From the NCBI RefSeq assembly GCF_023230885.1, contig NZ_JALNWM010000068.1:1-14664 (forward strand): a stretch of DNA of 14,664 nucleotides, read 5' to 3'. Within the stretch, counting starts at the first letter, position 1. Each line of letters begins with the position of its first letter. This stretch comes from Desulfocurvus sp. (GTDB lineage Bacteria > Desulfobacterota > Desulfovibrionia > Desulfovibrionales > Desulfovibrionaceae). Position numbers and translations under genes: made by a program. This document shows positions 1 through 6,852 of the stretch, one piece after another. The notes beneath the pieces are model-generated. The model made no database searches and was not told where the DNA came from. It worked only from the letters and a program-made list of their open reading frames with translations.

Positions 1-506
1 CCAGGGTCGCCACGCGCATGCGGGCCTTCGTGCGCCCCGCCGCCGGGCCCGACACCCTGCCCATGCCCCTGGACAACCCCGCCCTGGAGACTGCGCCCCT
101 CGGCGAAACCCTGGAGGGCGCCAACCTCTCCGCCGCGCTGACGGATTTCCTGCTGGCCCTGAGCGCCAAGCTGGACACGGTGGTCAGCCTGCTTTCGCAA
201 AAGCGCCTGGAGGACGATTTCGAGGCCGCGGTGGAGGTGCTGGAAATCGGCGCCCAGGGCCTGGATTTCGTCGCCCCGCGCCCCTGGGCCGCGGGCGCCG
301 TGCTGGAGTTCGCCCTGGTGCTGAACCAGTACCCCCTGCGGCTGGCCGCCGCCGTGGGCCGGGTGGAGGCCGTGGCCGACTCCCCGGCCGGGCCGCGCCA
401 CAGCGTAACCTTCACGCGCATCCGCGAGGCCGACTTCGAGGCCGTGGTCCATTTCGTCATCAACGAGGAGCGCCAGCAGATCCGCGAATCCCGCTGGTCG
501 CGCTGA
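1..506 (+). CDS. PilZ-type domain protein, 5' end outside the window
   Basis: Probable cyclic-di-GMP receptor or PilZ-like adaptor, cytoplasmic. The frame (codons from base 3) is open to the left edge, and neither in-frame ATG near the edge (18, 63) has a Shine-Dalgarno sequence, so the true start is probably upstream. The first visible residues, RVATRMRAFVRP, look like the Arg-rich N-terminal part of a PilZ domain. A helical stretch follows (LSAALTDFLLALSAKLDTVV), then beta-strand-like sequence with EIGAQG where a classical PilZ domain has D/N-x-S-x-x-G, and a typical PilZ-like end (FTRIREADFEAVVHFVINEE). Glu and Gly replace two consensus residues, so ligand binding is uncertain. The gene ends 24 bp before cheZ on the same strand and is probably cotranscribed with it, which suggests a role in motility signalling. 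The fold assignment is by pattern and moderately sure; the function is inferred. Confidence 0.72.
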   Translation, partial: RVATRMRAFVRPAAGPDTLPMPLDNPALETAPLGETLEGANLSAALTDFLLALSAKLDTVVSLLSQKRLEDDFEAAVEVLEIGAQGLDFVAPRPWAAGAVLEFALVLNQYPLRLAAAVGRVEAVADSPAGPRHSVTFTRIREADFEAVVHFVINEERQQIRESRWSR

Positions 507-530
507 CCCCCCGCCACCCCGAGGATCCCC

Positions 531-1313
531 ATGCCCGCTTCCCCCGCCCCGCAGTTCCCAGCGGAACAATTGGACAAGCTCGTCGCCCAGGTCACCCAGA
601 GCGTGGTCGAGGGCCTGGACACCGTCCTGACCGAGGTCATCCAGAAGGAAGTCTCCCAGGTGCTGGCCGAATCGCTCTCGCGCGCCCTCAAGGAAGGCGC
701 GTTCTTCCGCAAGGTCAACGAGGACATGCGCGAGGGCCTGGAGAGGATATACGGCGAGATCCGCGAGGCGCGCCGCGAGGCCGGGCAGCGCCCCCGGGGC
801 GGCCATGAGACGGGCGAACTCATCAGCGAGGCGTCCGACCAGCTCGACGCCATCCTGCGCTCCACCGAGGACGCCACCGTGCGCATCATGGACATCGTGG
901 AGCAGCACCAGGAGATGGTCCGCGCATCGGGCGAGCTGCTGGCGGCCTTCCGCACGGGCGGCGCCCGCAAGGACGCCGTGGAGGAGCTCATCCGCCAGAA
1001 CGAGGCCCACCAGGCCCACCTCATGGAGATCATGACCGCCCTGTCCTTCCAGGACCTGACCGGACAGCGCATCAAAAAGATCATCCAGGCCCTGAAGCGC
1101 ATCGAGGAGATCGTCTTCAGCGTCTATGTGAGCACGGGGCTCAAGGTCCGCCGCCATGAGCAGACCCCCGAGCGCGACGCCGGGGAGATCGACCAGGAGG
1201 CCGCCAAGACCGTGGAGGCCCTCAAGGGCGGCGGCTCGGAACTCAAGGGCCCCCAGGACGGGGCCGCCCAGTCCGACGTGGACGACCTGCTGCGCCAGCT
1301 CGGCCTGGAATAG
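531..1313 (+). CDS. cheZ: CheZ protein phosphatase, dephosphorylates CheY-P
   Basis: A 260-residue cytoplasmic chemotaxis phosphatase that removes the phosphoryl group from CheY-P and so resets the flagellar switch. The CheZ signature FQDLTGQ lies at residues 173-179; D175 and Q179 correspond to the E. coli catalytic pair D143 and Q147. The C-terminus, DVDDLLRQLGLE, closely resembles the E. coli tail helix that docks on CheY (VDDLLDSLGF). Residues 95-200 are long amphipathic helices, as expected for the dimeric four-helix bundle, and a Gly/Ser/Gln-rich linker (about 205-247) joins the bundle to the tail. E. coli CheZ is 214 residues; the extra length is mostly N-terminal (about 1-90). GAGGA at 521-525 lies 5 bp before the ATG. 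The gene follows the PilZ-type gene and ends at the 62-bp palindrome. No other chemotaxis gene is in view. Confidence 0.93.
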   Translation: MPASPAPQFPAEQLDKLVAQVTQSVVEGLDTVLTEVIQKEVSQVLAESLSRALKEGAFFRKVNEDMREGLERIYGEIREARREAGQRPRGGHETGELISEASDQLDAILRSTEDATVRIMDIVEQHQEMVRASGELLAAFRTGGARKDAVEELIRQNEAHQAHLMEIMTALSFQDLTGQRIKKIIQALKRIEEIVFSVYVSTGLKVRRHEQTPERDAGEIDQEAAKTVEALKGGGSELKGPQDGAAQSDVDDLLRQLGLE

Positions 1314-1324
1314 TCTCCCGCCCT

Positions 1325-1386
1325 GCCGGAAAAGCCAGGGGCCGCCCCGCGACGCGCGTCGCGGGGCGGCCCCTGGCTTTTCCGGC
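1325..1386. terminator. Perfect 62-bp palindrome, likely bidirectional terminator
   Basis: Bases 1325-1355 are the exact reverse complement of 1356-1386: 31-bp arms with no mismatch and no spacer. It lies 12 bp after the cheZ stop and 16 bp before the mgtE stop, between convergent genes. Each arm contains GGAAAAGCC, so from either side an inner stem of about 22 bp is followed by TTTT, which suits an intrinsic terminator working in both directions. The further CCGGC beyond the T-run also pairs, which is unusual. Confidence 0.8.
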
Positions 1387-1401
1387 GGCGGGCGGCGGGC
1401 C

Positions 1402-2757
1402 TCAGAGCAGCAGCAGATGGGCCAGCCCCAGGAAGAGGAAAAAGCCCGTGGAGTCGGTGATGGTGGTCAGGAAGATGGACGAGGCCTGGGCCGGGTCGCG
1501 GCCCAGCTCGCGCAGAACCACGGGGATCATGGCCCCGGAGACGTTGCCGACCATCATGTCCAGCCCCAGGGCCAGGGCCATGACCCCGGCGAGGCTGGCG
1601 TGGTGGGTCAGGATGAACACGCCGCACAGCACGAGCAGCCCGACCATCAGCCCGTTGAGCAGGCCGATCTTGGCCTCGCGCAGCACCGCCGTCCAGGCGC
1701 GCCTGCGGTCCCAGGTTTCCATGGCCAGTTGGCGGATCATCACCGCCAGGGACTGCTGGCCCGAATTGCCGGCCTGGTTGGCCACGATGGGCATCAGCGC
1801 CGCCAGGATGGCCATCTGGGCGATGGTGCCCTCGAACATGTGCACCACCCAGGCCGCCACGGCGGAGTTGGCCACGTTGATGACCAGCCAGGGCAGACGC
1901 AGGGTCACCGAGCGCAGCCAGGGCGTGTCCACGGTTTCGTTCTGGCCCGCGCCGACCATGCCGAGCATGTCCTCGCTGGCCTCTTCGTGGATGATGTCGA
2001 TGACATCGTCGTGGGTGACCACGCCCAGCAGGCGGCCCTCGCGGTCCACCACGGGCAGGGCCAGGAAGTTGTAATGCGACAGGAGGTGGGCGACCTCCTC
2101 CTTGTCGGTGTCGAAGGCGGCGGTGATGAGCTGCTGGTTTTCCAGCATCTCGCGCAGGGGCTTGCCCGGGCGGGCGAGCATCAGGTTGCGCAGGGAGACC
2201 ACGCCGACCAGGTGCTCCTGCTCGTCGACCACATAGGCGTAATAGGGGATTTCGGATTCTTCGGCGGCGCGGCGGATGAGGGCGATGGCCTGGTCCACGG
2301 TCAGGTTCTGCTCCAGAACCGTGACCTCGGTGTTCATGACGCCGCCGGCGGTGTCGGAGTCGAAGGTCAGCAGGCTTTCGATTTCCTGGGCTTCCTCGGC
2401 CTCCACGCGCTGGAGCAGGGCCTGCTGGTGGGCGGTGTCCAGGTCTTCGAGAACGTCGGCGGCGTCGTCGGGGGACATCTCTTCGAGGATGTCGGCCGCC
2501 AGGTCCGGGCTCAGGGCGCGCATGAGCACGGCCCGGTCGTGCTTCTCCATCTCCGCGACGAACTCCGCCGCGTCGGAGGTGTCCAGGCTTTCCAGGACAC
2601 TCAGCTGGTCGGCCAGGGACAGGTCCTCCAGCAGGTCGGCGCCGTCGGCCGGGTGGGCGTTCTCGAAGCCCACGGCCACGGCGTCGCCCTCGCTCCCGGG
2701 TGGGGCGAGGGTCCGGATGTCCTCCTGGACGGGGCTCTGTTCGTCCTTCTCGTGCAT
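1402..2757 (-). CDS. mgtE: MgtE-family magnesium transporter
   Basis: A 451-residue inner-membrane Mg2+ channel/transporter of the MgtE family, which is also the family length. Domain order: an acidic, helical MgtE N domain (about 36-132), two CBS domains (about 138-195 and 200-258) that sense cytosolic Mg2+, a linking helix, then about five membrane helices (283-450). The family motif reads PIVANQAGNSGQQ at 323-335. D435 in TITDSTGFF matches the last-helix aspartate essential for Mg2+ in Thermus MgtE (D432). The frame is open 64 codons further upstream, but that part is Arg/Gly/Ala-rich and unlike MgtE. I chose the ATG at 2757 because the conserved protein starts soon after and GAGGGA (complement 2762-2767) sits 4 bp before it. 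It is divergent from nadC and convergent with cheZ. No Mg2+-sensing leader can be seen in the short upstream gap. Confidence 0.93.
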   Translation of the reverse strand: MHEKDEQSPVQEDIRTLAPPGSEGDAVAVGFENAHPADGADLLEDLSLADQLSVLESLDTSDAAEFVAEMEKHDRAVLMRALSPDLAADILEEMSPDDAADVLEDLDTAHQQALLQRVEAEEAQEIESLLTFDSDTAGGVMNTEVTVLEQNLTVDQAIALIRRAAEESEIPYYAYVVDEQEHLVGVVSLRNLMLARPGKPLREMLENQQLITAAFDTDKEEVAHLLSHYNFLALPVVDREGRLLGVVTHDDVIDIIHEEASEDMLGMVGAGQNETVDTPWLRSVTLRLPWLVINVANSAVAAWVVHMFEGTIAQMAILAALMPIVANQAGNSGQQSLAVMIRQLAMETWDRRRAWTAVLREAKIGLLNGLMVGLLVLCGVFILTHHASLAGVMALALGLDMMVGNVSGAMIPVVLRELGRDPAQASSIFLTTITDSTGFFLFLGLAHLLLL

Positions 2758-2849
2758 GGCGTCCCTCAGGTATACCAATCGACTGCGTTCGTCAAAGCGG
2801 GCGACGGGCGCCCGGGAGGGCGCGCGCGGCCGGGAGCGGCCTGCGCGGC

Positions 2850-2878
2850 TTGACGCCGCCCCCTGTTTGCCGTAACCC
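2850..2878 (+). promoter_or_regulatory. Candidate sigma-70 promoter of nadC-nadA-nadB
   Basis: A TTGACG -35 (2850-2855) stands 17 bp from TAACCC (2873-2878) in the 206-bp gap between mgtE and nadC. The -35 is 5/6 consensus, but the -10 is poor (2/6), so an activator or another sigma factor may be needed. A 6-bp hairpin (2921-2926 with 2935-2940) lies between this site and the nadC ribosome binding site. I found no clear operator palindrome. The rest of the gap is GC-rich with no gene. Confidence 0.3.
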
Positions 2879-2963
2879 CGCGCAAGGCTCCCGCCCACCC
2901 CGGAGCGGCGCCAGCGGCGGGCCGGGCCACCCATCCCGGCCACCCTCACAGGACAAGCCTACC

Positions 2964-3848
2964 ATGAACACCACGACTTTTCATGACTTTTTCCAGGGCC
3001 CGGCCCTGGGCTTCCTGATGCGGGCCATAGACACGGCCCTGGAGGAGGACGGCCCCGACCTGACCAGCCTGGCCGTGTTCGGCCCAGCAGCCCCGGCCCG
3101 GGCCGAGATCGTGGCCAAGCAGGACGCCGTGGCCGCCGGGCTGCCCATCGGCCCGCTGGTGCTCGACGCCGTGACCCCCGGAGCAGGCGCGGGGATGCGC
3201 CTTTGCGCCGCCGACGGCCAGGCCGTGCGCCCCGGGCAGGTGGTGGCCGAGATCCACGGCCCGGCCAGCACCCTGCTGCGCGCCGAGCGGGTGATCCTCA
3301 ATTTCCTGACCCACCTTTCGGGCATCGCCACCCTGACCCGCGCCTACGCGGACGCCCTGCGCGGCTCGCGCACCACCCTGCTGGACACGCGCAAGACCCT
3401 GCCCGGGTTGCGCCATGTCCAGAAGTACGCGGTGTTGATGGGCGGGGGGAAAAACCATAGACTGTCCCTTGGCGACATGCTCATGCTCAAGGACAACCAC
3501 ATCGACCAGGCCGGCGGCATCGCCCCCGCCGTGGCCCGGCTGCGCGCCGCCTACCGGCCCTGCCCGCCCATCGAGGTGGAATGCCGCACCCTGGGCGAGG
3601 TCCGCGAGGCCGCGGCCTTGGGCGTTGCGCGGATCATGCTCGACAACATGGCCCCCGGGGCCCTGGCCGAAGCCCTGGCCCTGGTGCCCGAGGGCACCCA
3701 GACCGAGGTCAGCGGCGGCGTGTCGCTGGACACCCTGGCGGCCATAGCCCAGGCCGGGCCGGACTTCGTGTCCGTGGGCCGGCTGACCCACTCGGCCCCG
3801 GCGGCGGATTTCAGCATGCGCATCCACATCCCCGGGAGGCCCCAATGA
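2964..3848 (+). CDS. nadC: Nicotinate-nucleotide pyrophosphorylase (carboxylating)
   Basis: Quinolinate phosphoribosyltransferase of 294 residues. It converts quinolinate and PRPP to nicotinate mononucleotide, CO2 and PPi, the last step of de novo NAD precursor synthesis, in the cytosol. Family motifs are intact: DTRKTLPGLR (141-150), KYAVLMGGGKNHR (154-166), LKDNHI (175-180), EVEC (204-207), IMLDNM (224-229), EVSGGV (248-253) and DFVSVGRLTHSA (267-278). The N-terminal alpha/beta part is followed by the barrel carrying these residues. The frame is open upstream, but I chose the ATG at 2964 because family similarity begins there; AGGA at 2950-2953 is 10 bp away. It is the first gene of nadC-nadA-nadB. 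Its stop overlaps the nadA start as ATGA, suggesting translational coupling. Confidence 0.95.
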   Translation: MNTTTFHDFFQGPALGFLMRAIDTALEEDGPDLTSLAVFGPAAPARAEIVAKQDAVAAGLPIGPLVLDAVTPGAGAGMRLCAADGQAVRPGQVVAEIHGPASTLLRAERVILNFLTHLSGIATLTRAYADALRGSRTTLLDTRKTLPGLRHVQKYAVLMGGGKNHRLSLGDMLMLKDNHIDQAGGIAPAVARLRAAYRPCPPIEVECRTLGEVREAAALGVARIMLDNMAPGALAEALALVPEGTQTEVSGGVSLDTLAAIAQAGPDFVSVGRLTHSAPAADFSMRIHIPGRPQ

Positions 3849-4879
3849 ACACGCCCCACGCACAGACCATCGCCGCCATCCGCCGCCAGCGCGGCGCGTC
3901 CCTGGTCATCATGGGCCACCATTACCAGGGCGGGCTGGTCATCCAGCACACCGACCTGCGCGGCGACTCCCTGGAGCTGGCCCGGCAGGTGCGCGGGCTG
4001 CGCGCCGCCAGGCATATCGTCTTTTGCGGGGTGAGCTTCATGGCCGAGACGGCGGCCATGCTCGCCGCGCCGGGGCAGAAGGTCGTATCCCCCGCGCCCG
4101 AGGCCGGGTGCGTCATGGCCGACATGGCCCCCGGGCCCCTGGCCGACGCCGTGCTGCGCCGCCTGACCGCCGACGGCCGCCGGATCATCCCCCTGGCCTA
4201 TGTGAACACCGACGCCCATGTGAAGGCGGTGGTCGCGCGCCACGGCGGGAGCGTCTGCACCTCGGCCAACGCCCCGGCCATGCTGCGCTGGGCCCTGGAG
4301 CGGGGCGACGGCGTGCTCTTTCTGCCCGACAAGAACCTGGGCCACAACACCGCCAACATCCTGGGCCTGCGCGAGGACCGCCGCGCCGTCATCGACGTGT
4401 CGGGCATGGGCGCCGCCCTGGACCCCGCCGCCCTGCGCTCCAAGACCCTGCTGCTGTGGCCGGGCATGTGCGTGGTCCACAAGCGCTTCACCGCCGCGCA
4501 GGTGGAGGCCGTGCGCCACCGCGACCCCGACGCGCTGGTGGTGGTCCATCCCGAGTGCGAGCCCGAGGTGGTCGGCCGCGCCGACGCCGCCGGGTCCACC
4601 TCGTTCATCATCCGCTATGTGGCCGAGGCCCCCCGGGGCGCGGCCATCTATGTGGGCACCGAGCTGAACCTCGTGGAGCGCCTGGCCCGGGAGCACGAGG
4701 GCGTCAGGACCGTGCGGCCCCTGACCCCCAGCCATTGCCGGAACATGGCCAAGACCACCGAGGAGGTCCTTGCGGCCACCCTGGAGGACCTGGACGACAT
4801 CGAACCCGTGACCGTGCCCTGCGACGTGGCCCGCGACGCCGTGGTGGCCATCGAGCGCATGCTCGAGGCATGCAGGTAG
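3845..4879 (+). CDS. nadA: Quinolinate synthase (4Fe-4S)
   Basis: A 344-residue cytosolic enzyme that condenses iminoaspartate with dihydroxyacetone phosphate to give quinolinate. Alignment by motif to E. coli NadA puts the three cluster ligands at C89 (PEAGC), C209 (LWPGMC) and C298 (SHCRNM), equivalent to C113, C200 and C297. Other conserved elements are GHHYQ (24-28), CGVSFMAETA (61-70), YVNTDAHVK (119-127), FLPDKNLG (159-166), HPEC (235-238) and GSTSFII (250-256). FLPDKNLG and the second ligand are about 25 residues further apart than in E. coli. GGGAGG at 3834-3839, inside nadC, precedes the ATG by 5 bp, and the start overlaps the nadC stop. NadA needs unstable iminoaspartate from NadB, encoded 7 bp downstream. 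The oxygen-sensitive cluster suits an anaerobe. Confidence 0.95.
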   Translation: MNTPHAQTIAAIRRQRGASLVIMGHHYQGGLVIQHTDLRGDSLELARQVRGLRAARHIVFCGVSFMAETAAMLAAPGQKVVSPAPEAGCVMADMAPGPLADAVLRRLTADGRRIIPLAYVNTDAHVKAVVARHGGSVCTSANAPAMLRWALERGDGVLFLPDKNLGHNTANILGLREDRRAVIDVSGMGAALDPAALRSKTLLLWPGMCVVHKRFTAAQVEAVRHRDPDALVVVHPECEPEVVGRADAAGSTSFIIRYVAEAPRGAAIYVGTELNLVERLAREHEGVRTVRPLTPSHCRNMAKTTEEVLAATLEDLDDIEPVTVPCDVARDAVVAIERMLEACR

Positions 4880-4886
4880 CCATCAT

Positions 4887-6470
4887 ATGAACGCCGACCG
4901 CTTCAAGACCCAGGTGCTGATCATCGGCACGGGCATCGCCGGATGCACCACCGCCCTGACCCTGGCCGACGCCGGGCTGGAGGTCACCCTCATCACTTCG
5001 GACTTCGCCCCCGACCAGGGCAACAGCGCCCTGGCCCAGGGCGGCATCGTCTACCAGGCCGGGCCCGGCGACGCCGCCGACCTGGAGCGCGACATGTACA
5101 CCGCGGGCTGGAAGGCCAACCTGCCCCGCGCCGTGCGCCACCTGGCGCGCAAGGGCCCGGGCGTCGTGGAGGAGATCCTCATCGACCGCCTGGGCGTGGA
5201 TTTCGCCCGCCGCGAAGACGGCCAGTGGGACCTCATCCGCGAGGGCGGCCACGGCAAGCCGCGCATCCTGCACTGCGCCGACTTCACGGGCCGGGCCATC
5301 ATGGACTGCCTGCTCGACGCCGTGCAGGTCCATCCCGGCGTCCGCCTGCTCACCGGGCGCACCGCCGTGGACCTGCTGACCAGCCACCACCATTCCACGC
5401 GCCTGGAGTTCAAGTACCAGCTGGCCAACCAGTGCTGCGGGGCCTACGTCTTCAACCGCGAGGTGAACCGGGTGGAGACCGTGCTGGCCGACTATACCGT
5501 GCTGGCCACCGGAGGCATCGGGCAGGTCTACCTGCACACCACCAACACCGCGTCGAGCATCGGCTCGGGGCTGGTCATGGCCGAGCGGGCCAAGGCCAAG
5601 ATCGTCAACGCCGAGTATGTGCAGTTCCACCCCACCGCACTCTACCACCGCGCCCCGCGCAAGTTCCTGGTTTCCGAGGCCGTGCGCGGCGCGGGCGCCC
5701 GGCTGGTCAACGCCAAGGGCGAGGCGTTCATGGCCCGCCACGACTCCCGGGCCGACCTGGCCCCGCGCGACATCGTGGCCCGGGCCATCCAGGACGAGAT
5801 GCTCCACTCCGGCGAGGACTGCGTGTACCTCGACGCCGCCCGCTACGTCGACCGCGACCTGCAACGCAGCTTTCCGACCATCTACGCCAAATGCCGCGAA
5901 ATCGGCGTGGACATGGGCAGCGAGCCCATCCCGGTGGTCCCGGCGGCGCACTATTTCTGCGGCGGCATCCTCACCGACGAGCACGGGCGCACGACCATCG
6001 CACGGCTCTATGCCGCCGGGGAATGCGCCTGCACCGGCATCCACGGCGCCAACCGCCTGGCCAGCACCTCGCTGCTGGAGGGCCTGCTCTGGGGCCGCTC
6101 CGTGGGCAAGGATATCGCCCGGCGCCTGAACGGGCGCACCACCCTGCCCCGACGCCTGGCCGACGCCATGCCCGGCTGGGTCAGCCCCGGCGACGTGCAG
6201 AACGAGGACCCCGCCCTCATCGCCCAGGACTGGGCCACCATCCGCCACACCATGTGGAACTATGTGGGTATCGCACGCACCGGCCAGCGCCTGGCCCGGG
6301 CCTTCGACGATATGCGCAGCCTGCAACGCCACCTCCAGGACTTCTACAAGTCCACGCCCATATCCCAGACGCTCATCGACCTGTTCCACGGCTGCCACGC
6401 GGCCTTCCTGATCACCGTGGCCGCCCGGTCCAACCCCGAGACCCGGGGCTGCCACTTCCGCGCCAGATAA
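4887..6470 (+). CDS. nadB: L-aspartate oxidase / fumarate-linked aspartate dehydrogenase
   Basis: A 527-residue FAD enzyme that oxidises L-aspartate to iminoaspartate for NadA; in anaerobes fumarate is the likely electron acceptor. The N-terminal dinucleotide-binding motif is IIGTGIAG (12-19). Residues of the succinate dehydrogenase/NadB active site are present: E119 in REGGH, H248 in QFHPTAL, R294 in LAPRDIV, H355 in AAHYFCGG and R390 in GANRLAS, matching E. coli E121, H244, R290, H351 and R386. SLLEGL (395-400) is the usual FAD-domain end motif, and the C-terminal helical part ends with SNPETRGCHFR. Length is normal. Only a weak AGG (4874-4876) precedes the ATG, so translation may be coupled to nadA, whose stop is 7 bp upstream. 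Last gene of the operon. Fumarate reductase flavoproteins are relatives, but the nadCA context settles the call. Confidence 0.94.
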   Translation: MNADRFKTQVLIIGTGIAGCTTALTLADAGLEVTLITSDFAPDQGNSALAQGGIVYQAGPGDAADLERDMYTAGWKANLPRAVRHLARKGPGVVEEILIDRLGVDFARREDGQWDLIREGGHGKPRILHCADFTGRAIMDCLLDAVQVHPGVRLLTGRTAVDLLTSHHHSTRLEFKYQLANQCCGAYVFNREVNRVETVLADYTVLATGGIGQVYLHTTNTASSIGSGLVMAERAKAKIVNAEYVQFHPTALYHRAPRKFLVSEAVRGAGARLVNAKGEAFMARHDSRADLAPRDIVARAIQDEMLHSGEDCVYLDAARYVDRDLQRSFPTIYAKCREIGVDMGSEPIPVVPAAHYFCGGILTDEHGRTTIARLYAAGECACTGIHGANRLASTSLLEGLLWGRSVGKDIARRLNGRTTLPRRLADAMPGWVSPGDVQNEDPALIAQDWATIRHTMWNYVGIARTGQRLARAFDDMRSLQRHLQDFYKSTPISQTLIDLFHGCHAAFLITVAARSNPETRGCHFRAR

Positions 6471-6504
6471 GGCCCGGCGCCGCCAGGGCCCATGAACGAG
6501 GAAA

Positions 6505-6532
6505 CCCCCGGTCCGCTTGCACGGGCCGGGGG
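6505..6532 (+). terminator. Stem-loop after nadB, probable terminator
   Basis: CCCCCGGTCCG (6505-6515) pairs with CGGGCCGGGGG (6522-6532) through one G-T wobble around a 6-base loop, 34 bp after the nadB stop. The downstream sequence (CTCTTCGTTC) is only moderately T-rich, so efficiency on the plus strand is uncertain. The arms are identical to those of the secDF terminator at 6804-6830. Confidence 0.6.
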
Positions 6533-6542
6533 GCTCTTCGTT

Positions 6543-6568
6543 CGGGAACCCTTCCGCGCGGGTTCCCG
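6543..6568. repeat. Perfect 9-bp inverted repeat after nadB
   Basis: CGGGAACCC (6543-6551) pairs perfectly with GGGTTCCCG (6560-6568) around an 8-base loop. It lies 10 bp after the preceding terminator-like stem, so the two form a tandem pair. No T-run follows. It may back up termination or protect the 3' end of the nad mRNA. Confidence 0.6.
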
Positions 6569-6797
6569 CCTCTTGGGGGGGTCTGCATGGAGGAGGTGTC
6601 CGACGTGGCGTCCTGCCAAGACGCATTCGTCTTCTGCCTCTGCATAATGCGAGAGGCGTGCCAAACCGGCAAAGTCTGTCATTCCGGGCGAATAGCCGGA
6701 CTGGGGCCTGCGGGAAGGCCCTTCTTGTGCAAGGCCGGGCACATCCAGGCTGCACTTTCTGTGCAACCGGATGCACAGAAACCTTGCACAAGGACTG
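6569..6797. other. Gene-free block of consecutive inverted repeats
   Basis: Part of the 382-bp gap between convergent nadB and secDF. I find no believable gene on either strand. Stems in order: AAGACG/CGTCTT (6618-6623 with 6628-6633, perfect, 4-base loop); GCCTCT/AGAGGC (6636-6641 with 6652-6657), whose interior GCATAATGC can extend the stem; CCGGC/GCCGG (6666-6670 with 6695-6699); GGGCCT/AGGCCC (6704-6709 with 6716-6721); CTTGTGCAAGG/CCTTGCACAAG (6724-6734 with 6782-6792, perfect 11 bp), which encloses TTTCTGTGCA/TGCACAGAAA (6756-6765 with 6772-6781, perfect 10 bp, 6-base loop). The GTGCA/TGCAC word recurs throughout the last structure. It could be a small RNA, a repeat element or overlapping 3' untranslated regions. 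The stems are seen directly; function is unknown. Confidence 0.5.
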
Positions 6798-6830
6798 AAA
6801 AAGCCCCCGGTCCGCAGGGCGGGCCGGGGG
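6798..6830 (-). terminator. Intrinsic terminator of the yajC-secDF unit
   Basis: On the minus strand an 11-bp stem (6820-6830 with 6804-6814, 5-base loop) is followed by CTTTTTC, a textbook intrinsic terminator. It begins 22 bp after the secDF stop. Read from the plus strand the stem is followed by G-rich sequence with no T-run, so it serves secDF. Confidence 0.85.
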
Positions 6831-6852
6831 CCGGGGGTCATGGTTCCCGGGC

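Noticed and set aside
2769..2795. TTGACG (complement 2790-2795) and TATACC (complement 2769-2774) as an mgtE promoter
   Set aside because: The 15-bp spacing is short, and transcription would start about 5 nt before the ATG, losing the ribosome binding site.
1156..2853. 565-codon plus-strand frame across cheZ, the palindrome and mgtE
   Set aside because: It is antisense to the clear MgtE protein and translates straight through the 62-bp palindrome; no family features.
2758..2949. 64-codon N-terminal extension of mgtE
   Set aside because: The extension is Arg/Gly/Ala-rich and unlike the MgtE family; the ATG at 2757 has GAGGGA at proper spacing.
6600..6800. tRNA, signal recognition particle RNA or 6S RNA gene in the nadB-secDF gap
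   Set aside because: The conserved T-loop of tRNA and the signal recognition particle core motif are absent, and the stems do not fit 6S RNA.
6344..6841. Open frame of 165 codons on the minus strand across the nadB end and the gap
   Set aside because: It overlaps nadB antisense, runs through the terminator stems and has Arg/Pro/Gly-rich sequence with no family resemblance.
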